64,000 nucleotides of DNA from Hamadaea sp. (lineage in GTDB: Bacteria; Actinomycetota; Actinomycetes; Mycobacteriales; Micromonosporaceae), in NCBI RefSeq assembly GCF_013362815.1, contig NZ_JABFVK010000061.1, positions 1 through 64,000 of the forward strand, in the 5' to 3' direction. Below the pieces are notes generated by a model. It was not told the origin of the DNA and did no database searches. It was given only the letters and a program-made list of their open reading frames with translations. This document shows, in pieces, positions 59,464 through 64,000 of this stretch. Numbering within the stretch: the stretch's first letter is position 1; every line of letters starts with the position of its first letter. Position numbers and translations under genes: made by a program.

Positions 59464-59479
59464 CGTGAGCTTGCTCACC
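59464..59479. promoter_or_regulatory. CRP-like binding site 1 upstream of whiB1
   Basis: CGTGAGCTTGCTCACC contains GTGA-N6-TCAC, the core of the actinobacterial CRP site (TGTGA-N6-TCACA). Its centre is about 70 bases upstream of the likely transcription start and exactly 60 bases from site 2. Confidence 0.65.
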
Positions 59480-59504
59480 CGACCGGTTTTTTTCGCTTCA
59501 CCCC

Positions 59505-59539
59505 CCTTGACATGGCGGGAGTTCGTGAAAGTATTCACA
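59505..59539 (+). promoter_or_regulatory. whiB1 promoter with CRP-like site 2
   Basis: TTGACA (59505-59510) is a perfect -35. CGTGAAAGTATTCACA (59524-59539), matching TGTGA-N6-TCACA at all but one base, covers the expected -10 region (AAGTAT, 59529-59534), a position expected to repress. In M. tuberculosis the whiB1 promoter has two sites for the CRP homologue Rv3676. The 376-base gap 59312-59687 holds these elements, a long leader, and the palindrome at 59593-59611. Confidence 0.7.
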
Positions 59540-59592
59540 AGCGTATCGAGTCAAGCGCTCGCTGCCTGCTCACCGCTCACGGAATTGGTAAC

Positions 59593-59611
59593 TGACCGTC
59601 ACTGACGGTCA
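59593..59611. promoter_or_regulatory. Palindrome in the whiB1 leader
   Basis: TGACCGTCACTGACGGTCA has perfect 9-base arms around one base. It lies in the predicted 5' leader, about 77 bases before the whiB1 start. It may be an operator or an RNA hairpin. Confidence 0.5.
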
Positions 59612-59687
59612 TGTTTAACCATGCCGTGTACGCGGGACGCATACAGGGATACCCACACCCACTTCAGGAACAAGGAGTGTTGCCGCC

Positions 59688-59942
59688 ATGGACTGGCGCC
59701 ACCGTGCGATCTGCCGCGACGAGGACCCCGAGCTGTTCTTCCCGATTGGGACGTCTGGCCCGGCGCTGCTCCAAGTTGAGCAGGCGAAGGCGGTCTGCCG
59801 GCGGTGTTCTGTGACCGACCAGTGCCTGCAGTGGGCAATGGAGTCGGGCCAGGACGCCGGCGTCTGGGGCGGGATGAGCGAAGAGGAGCGGCGCGCTCTG
59901 AAGCGCCGCGGTGGGCTGCGCGTACGCGCCAGCGCCCTCTGA
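59688..59942 (+). CDS. whiB1: WhiB1 iron-sulfur transcription factor
   Basis: An 84-residue WhiB-like protein. The cluster cysteines Cys9, Cys37, Cys40 and Cys46 stand at the same positions as in M. tuberculosis WhiB1, and GVWGGMSEEERRALKRRGG gives the turn and basic tail. It binds a [4Fe-4S] cluster that reacts with NO, contacts sigma-70 region 4 and regulates transcription; it is essential in mycobacteria. ATG 59688 follows AAGGAG at about 59671-59676. The downstream terminator is at 59975-60000. Confidence 0.95.
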   Translation: MDWRHRAICRDEDPELFFPIGTSGPALLQVEQAKAVCRRCSVTDQCLQWAMESGQDAGVWGGMSEEERRALKRRGGLRVRASAL

Positions 59943-59974
59943 GCGGAGCACCCGCCGAAAACCGCGAACTGACG

Positions 59975-60000
59975 ACGCCCCGGGAATTCTCCCGGGGCGT
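59975..60000 (+). terminator. Terminator of whiB1
   Basis: ACGCCCCGGGA (59975-59985) pairs with TCCCGGGGCGT (59990-60000) around a 4-base loop, 32 bases after the whiB1 stop. Confidence 0.85.
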
Positions 60001-60025
60001 TCGCCGTATCTGAGGACTGTGATGG

Positions 60026-60088
60026 CTGCAGATCACGGTTACGCATGCCTCACCGGGCGGCGGAAGCATGCATAACCGTGATCTGCAG
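60026..60088. repeat. Intergenic palindrome, family D
   Basis: CTGCAGATCACGGTTACGCA onward (60026-60048) pairs with 60066-60088 at 22 of 23 positions. It lies between the convergent whiB1 and DUF6104/kgd genes and begins four bases after the DUF6104 stop codon. The stop context TAGTTCCC is the same as before family C copy 1. Confidence 0.82.
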
Positions 60089-60092
60089 GGAA

Positions 60093-60272
60093 CTAGAGGT
60101 CGTCGTCCTCGTCGTAGCGCGCCAAGTAGGTTGCCAGGCGCTCGACGGCGGTCTCGAACTCCGGGTTGGCGTCCACGAAGTCCCGCAACCGCTCGGCGAG
60201 CCACTCGACGGCCACCGACTCGTCGCCGCGCCGTTCGACGAGTTCTTCGATGCCGCGGTCGGTGAAGTACAT
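60093..60272 (-). CDS. DUF6104 small protein coupled to kgd
   Basis: A 59-residue acidic, helical protein (YFTDRGIEELVERRGDESVA at the start, YDEDDDL at the end). Its ATG shares one base with the kgd stop (TGATG), so it is made by reinitiation after kgd translation. Small DUF6104 proteins occur after the kgd gene in related actinobacteria. It may be an accessory or regulatory subunit, but its function is unknown. Confidence 0.82.
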   Translation of the reverse strand: MYFTDRGIEELVERRGDESVAVEWLAERLRDFVDANPEFETAVERLATYLARYDEDDDL

Positions 60273-63200
60273 CAGGCCGCCTTCGGCAACGCCGCTTCCA
60301 GCAGCGCAGCCTGCTCGACGTCGTGCATCTTGGTGGAGCCCACCGCCGGGGCGGCCGCCGCCGGACGGGAGATCCGCCGCAGGCTCACGCCGTCGAGGTG
60401 CTCCAGCAGGTTCAGCGCGACGAACGACCAAGCACCCTGGTTGGCCGGCTCCTCCTGAACCCAGGCGAAGTCGACCGCGTTCGGGTACTTGGCGAGCTCC
60501 GCCTTGACCTCGTCGACGGGCAGCGGATAGAGCTGCTCCAGCCGGAGGATCGCAGTGTCGCTGACACCGCGCTCGGCCCGAGCCTGGACCAGGTCGTAGT
60601 AGACCTTTCCCGAGCAGAGCAGCACTCGCTTGACCGCCTCCGGCCGGATGTCGCCCGCCTCCCCGATCACCGGCTGGAACGTGCCGGAGGTGAAGTCGGC
60701 CACCTGCGAGATGCAGAGCTTGTTGCGCAGCAGCGACTTCGGGGTGAAGGCGACCAGCGGCTTCCGCTTGGGCGACAACGCCTGCCGGCGCAGCGCGTGG
60801 AAGTAGTTCGCCGGGGTCGAGGCGATGACGACCCGCATGTTGTCCTCGGCGCACAGCTGGAGGAACCGCTCCGGGCGGCCCGAGGTGTGGTCGGGACCCT
60901 GGCCCTCGTGGCCGTGCGGCAGGAGTAGCGCGACCGAGGACTTCTGGCCCCACTTCGCCTCGCCGGAGGAGATGAACTCGTCGATCACCGACTGGGCGCC
61001 GTTGACGAAGTCGCCGAACTGCGCCTCCCACATGACCAGCGCGTCCGGGTTCTCCACCGAGTAGCCGTACTCGAAGCCCATGGCCGCGTACTCCGAGAGC
61101 AGGGAGTCGTGGACGTAGAACTTCGCGTTGTCCTGCGCCACCCGGGTGACCGGCAGATAGTCCTCGCCACCGTGCGAGTCCACCACGGCGGCGTGCCGCT
61201 GGACGAAGGTGCCCCGGCGGGAGTCCTGACCGGCCAGGCGTACGGTGACGCCCTGGTTCAGCAGCGAGCCGAAGGCCAGGATCTCGCCGAAGGCCCAGTC
61301 GATGTCGCCGGCGACCGACATCTTCGACCGCCGCTCGAGCAGCTGCTGTACGCGCTTGTGCGGGACCAGCCCGTCAGGCAGGTTCGTGTGCGCCTCGCCG
61401 ATCGCGGCGACGACCTCCGGGCTGATCGCGGTGGTCACCTGCGGCTCGGGCTGCACCTCGCGGGAGCGGCTCGTCCGGGCCGACGAGGTGGTCTGCGCGT
61501 CGCGGGTGGCCTTGAACACCGTCTCCAGCTGGTTCTGGTAGTCCCGCAGGGCCTCTTCGGCCTCCTCGACGGTGATGTCACCGCGACCGATGAGCTCCTC
61601 GGTGTAGAGCTTCCGGACCGAGCGCTTCGCGTCGATGATCTGGTACATCAGCGGGTTGGTCATCGACGGGTCGTCACCCTCGTTGTGCCCGCGACGGCGG
61701 TAGCAGACGAGGTCGATGACGACGTCCTTGCGGAACGCCTCGCGATACTCGAAGGCGAGCCGGGCGACGCGGACGACCGCCTCCGGGTCGTCGCCGTTCA
61801 CGTGGAAGATCGGCGCCTGGATCATCCGGGCGACATCGGTGCTGTAGAGCGACGACCGGCTGTACTCCGGAGCGGTGGTGAAGCCGACCTGGTTGTTCAC
61901 GACGATGTGGACGGTGCCGCCGGTGCGGTAGCCCCGCAGCTGCGACAGGTTCAGCGTCTCCGCGACGACGCCCTGACCGGCGAACGCGGCGTCGCCGTGC
62001 ACCAGGACCGGCAGCACGGTGAAGCCTTCGTTGCCCAGGTCGAGGCGGTCCTGCTTGGCCCGGACGATGCCCTCCAGGACCGGGTCGACCGTCTCCAGGT
62101 GCGACGGGTTGGCCGTCACCGAGACCGTGACCCCGTGCTGACCGTCGGGCGAGGTGAACTTCCCGGTCATACCCAGGTGGTACTTCACGTCGCCGGAGCC
62201 CTGCGTGGTCTTCGGGTCGATGAAGCCCTCGAACTCGTTGAAGATCTTCTCGTACGGCTTGCCGACGATGTTGGCGAGCACGTTCAGCCGGCCGCGGTGG
62301 GCCATGCCGATGACGACCTCGTCCAGGCCGCCCTCGGAGGACGCCTGCAAGACCTCGTCGAGCAGCGGGATCAGCGACTCGCCGCCCTCCAGCGAGAACC
62401 GCTTCTGACCGACGTACTTGGTGGCCAGGAAGGTTTCGAAGGCCTCGGCGGCGTTGAGCCGGTTGAGGACGTGCGCCTGCTCCTCCTTGGAGGGCTTGGT
62501 GTACTTGCGCTCGACCCGGGACGCGATCCAGTTGCGCTCCTCCGGGCTCTGGATGTGCATGTACTCCACCCCGGTACGCCGGCAGTAGGAGTCGCGCAGC
62601 ACGCCCAGGATGTCGCGCAGCTTCATCTTGTCCTTGCCGGCGAAGCCGCCGACGGCGAACGTCCGGTCCAGGTCCCACAGGGTCAGGCCGTGCTCGCGGA
62701 TGTCGAGGTCCGGGTGCCGGCGGATCTCGTACTCCAGCGGGTTCGTGTCGGCCATCAGGTGACCGCGTACGCGGTATTCGCGGATGAGCTCGACGACGCG
62801 GGCGGCCTTGTCGATCTGTCCCTCGGAGGTGTGCGCGATGTCGCGGACCCACCGGACCGGCTCGTACGGGATGCGCAGCGAGGTGAAGATCTCGTCGTAG
62901 AACTCGTCGCCGATCAGCAGCTCGTGCATGACCTTGAGGAACTCGCCGGACTGCGCGCCCTGGATGATCCGGTGGTCATAGGTGCTGGTCAAGGTGATGA
63001 TCTTGCTGACCGCCATCTCGGCGAGCTGGGCGTCGCTCATCCCGGCGAACGGCGCGGGGTACTCCATCGCGCCGACGCCGATGATGGTGCCCTGCCCGGC
63101 CATCAGCCGCGGCTGCGAGTGCACGGTGCCGATGCCGCCCGGATTGGTCAGCGAGATCGTCGTGCCCGCGTAGTCGTCCATGGTCAGCTCGTTGCGGCGG

Positions 63201-63949
63201 GCCCGGCGCACGATGTCCTCATAGGCCTGCCAGAACTGCCGGAAGTCCAGTCGCTCGCACCCCTTGATGCTCGGCACGACCAGGTTGCGGGAGCCGTCCG
63301 GCTTCTGCAGGTCGATGGCGATGCCCAGGTTCACCTGCGGCGGCACGACCATCGTCGGCTTACCGGCGGTCTCCGCGTACGAGTTGTTCATCTCGGGGTG
63401 CTTGGCCAGCGCCTTGATCAACGCGTACCCGATGAGGTGCGTGAACGAGACCTTGCCGCCGCGCCCGCGCGCGAGGTGGTTGTTGATGACGATGCGGTTG
63501 TCCGCGAGAAGCTTGGCCGGCACCGCGCGCACGCTGGTCGCGGTCGGCACGGTCAGCGACTGGTCCATGTTCTGGACGATCTTCGCGGCCACGCCCCGCA
63601 GCGGGACGACGGTGGCTTCCTTCTTCTCCGGTACGCCTTGTGCCTGCACGGGAGCGGGCGCTGCCGGCTTCGCCGCGGGAGCGGGGCTGGCCGCCTTCGG
63701 CGCTGCCGGAGCGGGCGTGGCGGCGGGCTTGGCCGGAGCGGGAGCCTGAGCCGGCGTGGCCTTCGGCGCGGCCGGAGCCGGCGCGGCAGCGGCCGTGGCA
63801 CCGGGCTTGTAGTCGGCGAAGAAGTCGTGCCACGCGGGATCCACGCTCGCCGGATCGGTCAGATACCGCTGGTACATGTCTTCGACGATCCACTCGTTGG
63901 GACCGAAGTCGGCCAGTGGGTTTTCCTGCGAGCTGTGTTGCGTCGACAC
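60272..63949 (-). CDS. kgd: Multifunctional 2-oxoglutarate metabolism enzyme (KGD)
   Basis: A 1225-residue enzyme of the actinobacterial KGD/SucA type, uniting a 2-oxoglutarate decarboxylase/dehydrogenase E1 with a dihydrolipoamide succinyltransferase-like (E2) domain. The N-terminus (about 1-40, [15 protein letters not shown]) is followed by a proline/alanine linker to about residue 105, the E2 core (about 115-340, [10 protein letters not shown] near 325), then the thiamine-diphosphate E1 with [12 protein letters not shown] near 545 and [10 protein letters not shown]. It lacks a lipoyl domain, which SucB supplies elsewhere. In M. tuberculosis it is restrained by GarA and activated by acetyl-CoA. 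GTG 63949 is the start; the remaining bases to 64000 are its upstream region. Confidence 0.96.
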   Translation of the reverse strand: MSTQHSSQENPLADFGPNEWIVEDMYQRYLTDPASVDPAWHDFFADYKPGATAAAAPAPAAPKATPAQAPAPAKPAATPAPAAPKAASPAPAAKPAAPAPVQAQGVPEKKEATVVPLRGVAAKIVQNMDQSLTVPTATSVRAVPAKLLADNRIVINNHLARGRGGKVSFTHLIGYALIKALAKHPEMNNSYAETAGKPTMVVPPQVNLGIAIDLQKPDGSRNLVVPSIKGCERLDFRQFWQAYEDIVRRARRNELTMDDYAGTTISLTNPGGIGTVHSQPRLMAGQGTIIGVGAMEYPAPFAGMSDAQLAEMAVSKIITLTSTYDHRIIQGAQSGEFLKVMHELLIGDEFYDEIFTSLRIPYEPVRWVRDIAHTSEGQIDKAARVVELIREYRVRGHLMADTNPLEYEIRRHPDLDIREHGLTLWDLDRTFAVGGFAGKDKMKLRDILGVLRDSYCRRTGVEYMHIQSPEERNWIASRVERKYTKPSKEEQAHVLNRLNAAEAFETFLATKYVGQKRFSLEGGESLIPLLDEVLQASSEGGLDEVVIGMAHRGRLNVLANIVGKPYEKIFNEFEGFIDPKTTQGSGDVKYHLGMTGKFTSPDGQHGVTVSVTANPSHLETVDPVLEGIVRAKQDRLDLGNEGFTVLPVLVHGDAAFAGQGVVAETLNLSQLRGYRTGGTVHIVVNNQVGFTTAPEYSRSSLYSTDVARMIQAPIFHVNGDDPEAVVRVARLAFEYREAFRKDVVIDLVCYRRRGHNEGDDPSMTNPLMYQIIDAKRSVRKLYTEELIGRGDITVEEAEEALRDYQNQLETVFKATRDAQTTSSARTSRSREVQPEPQVTTAISPEVVAAIGEAHTNLPDGLVPHKRVQQLLERRSKMSVAGDIDWAFGEILAFGSLLNQGVTVRLAGQDSRRGTFVQRHAAVVDSHGGEDYLPVTRVAQDNAKFYVHDSLLSEYAAMGFEYGYSVENPDALVMWEAQFGDFVNGAQSVIDEFISSGEAKWGQKSSVALLLPHGHEGQGPDHTSGRPERFLQLCAEDNMRVVIASTPANYFHALRRQALSPKRKPLVAFTPKSLLRNKLCISQVADFTSGTFQPVIGEAGDIRPEAVKRVLLCSGKVYYDLVQARAERGVSDTAILRLEQLYPLPVDEVKAELAKYPNAVDFAWVQEEPANQGAWSFVALNLLEHLDGVSLRRISRPAAAAPAVGSTKMHDVEQAALLEAALPKAA

Positions 63950-64000
63950 GGTCGCTCTCGCCCTCTTCCACGCGGGTTGGTAGGGAAATCAGAAGTCGGT

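Noticed and set aside
59581-59606. A second SigR promoter (GGAAT at 59581) before whiB1
   Set aside because: The bases at the required 18-base spacing are GAC and not GTT.
3309-60088. The palindromes as CRISPR repeats
   Set aside because: They are single, widely spaced elements of different families, with no regular spacers and no cas genes.
1-64000. A biosynthetic gene cluster, prophage or integrated plasmid
   Set aside because: No polyketide/NRPS, phage structural, integrase, partition or conjugation genes were seen.

Overview
The window is a stretch of a high-GC actinomycete chromosome. The features that point to Micromonosporaceae or close relatives are dense GTACGC-type codon use, a WhiB1 orthologue, a SigR/RsrA-type sigma factor and zinc anti-sigma pair, nickel superoxide dismutase, a kgd-type multifunctional 2-oxoglutarate enzyme, and a PdtaS-like kinase. 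No rRNA, tRNA, CRISPR array, prophage or recognisable transposase was seen. The genus is an inference.

Region 1 (1-31000, accessory and catabolic): carbohydrate clusters, most with a local regulator and visible operators. (a) A secreted GH92 alpha-mannosidase with two F5/8C domains, a ROK sugar kinase and a LacI regulator share the operator TGACAACGTTGTCA. (b) A secreted GH48 cellulase with a CBM2 has a CebR-type operator (TGGGAGCGCTCCCA) and a long leader. (c) A GH3 glycosidase is coupled to its own LacI regulator behind tandem GAAGCGCTTC operators. (d) A xylose and oligosaccharide locus runs from a ROK (XylR-like) regulator, through a binding lipoprotein and two permeases, to GH31 alpha-xylosidase, xylA, xylB, a CE7 acetyl esterase and a GH42 beta-galactosidase. 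The same ROK-type operator lies before the binding protein and before GH31. The enzyme set fits uptake and intracellular dismantling of decorated xylo- or xyloglucan oligosaccharides. A DUF559 (Vsr-like) gene follows, framed by inverted copies of a palindrome.

Region 2 (28600-46600, mostly conserved core): a DMT transporter, hisN, a NarL-type two-component pair, an alpha/beta hydrolase with membrane tail, DUF2087, rsgA, aroA, an SRAP protein, a WhiB protein, sigR-rsrA, a biotinyl-carrier protein, a TetR/MFS efflux pair, a TPR protein, a SIS-domain sugar isomerase or deaminase, and pdtaS. The order rsgA-aroA-SRAP-sigma-anti-sigma-biotinyl protein-pdtaS (and, 13 kb later, the Rv3217c-like gene, the DAG-kinase-like gene and whiB1) resembles the Rv3217c-Rv3228 region of Mycobacterium tuberculosis with insertions.

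Region 3 (46700-64000): two polytopic membrane proteins meeting tail to tail; a sulfite-assimilation operon (cysteine-type leader peptide, ferredoxin-sulfite reductase, zinc-ribbon protein, cysH, CbiX-like chelatase); an MDR oxidoreductase; malic enzyme; divergent sodX/sodN; an orphan RsbW-like ATPase; the DAG-kinase-like gene; whiB1 with two CRP-like sites; and kgd coupled to a 59-residue DUF6104 gene.

Two patterns cross the whole window. First, long near-perfect palindromes recur between genes in at least four sequence families; one is a composite made of two inverted units, and one family brackets the DUF559 gene in opposite orientations. Second, about thirteen genes have a TANNNT hexamer 6-8 bases before the start codon and no Shine-Dalgarno sequence, which is the layout of leaderless transcripts.
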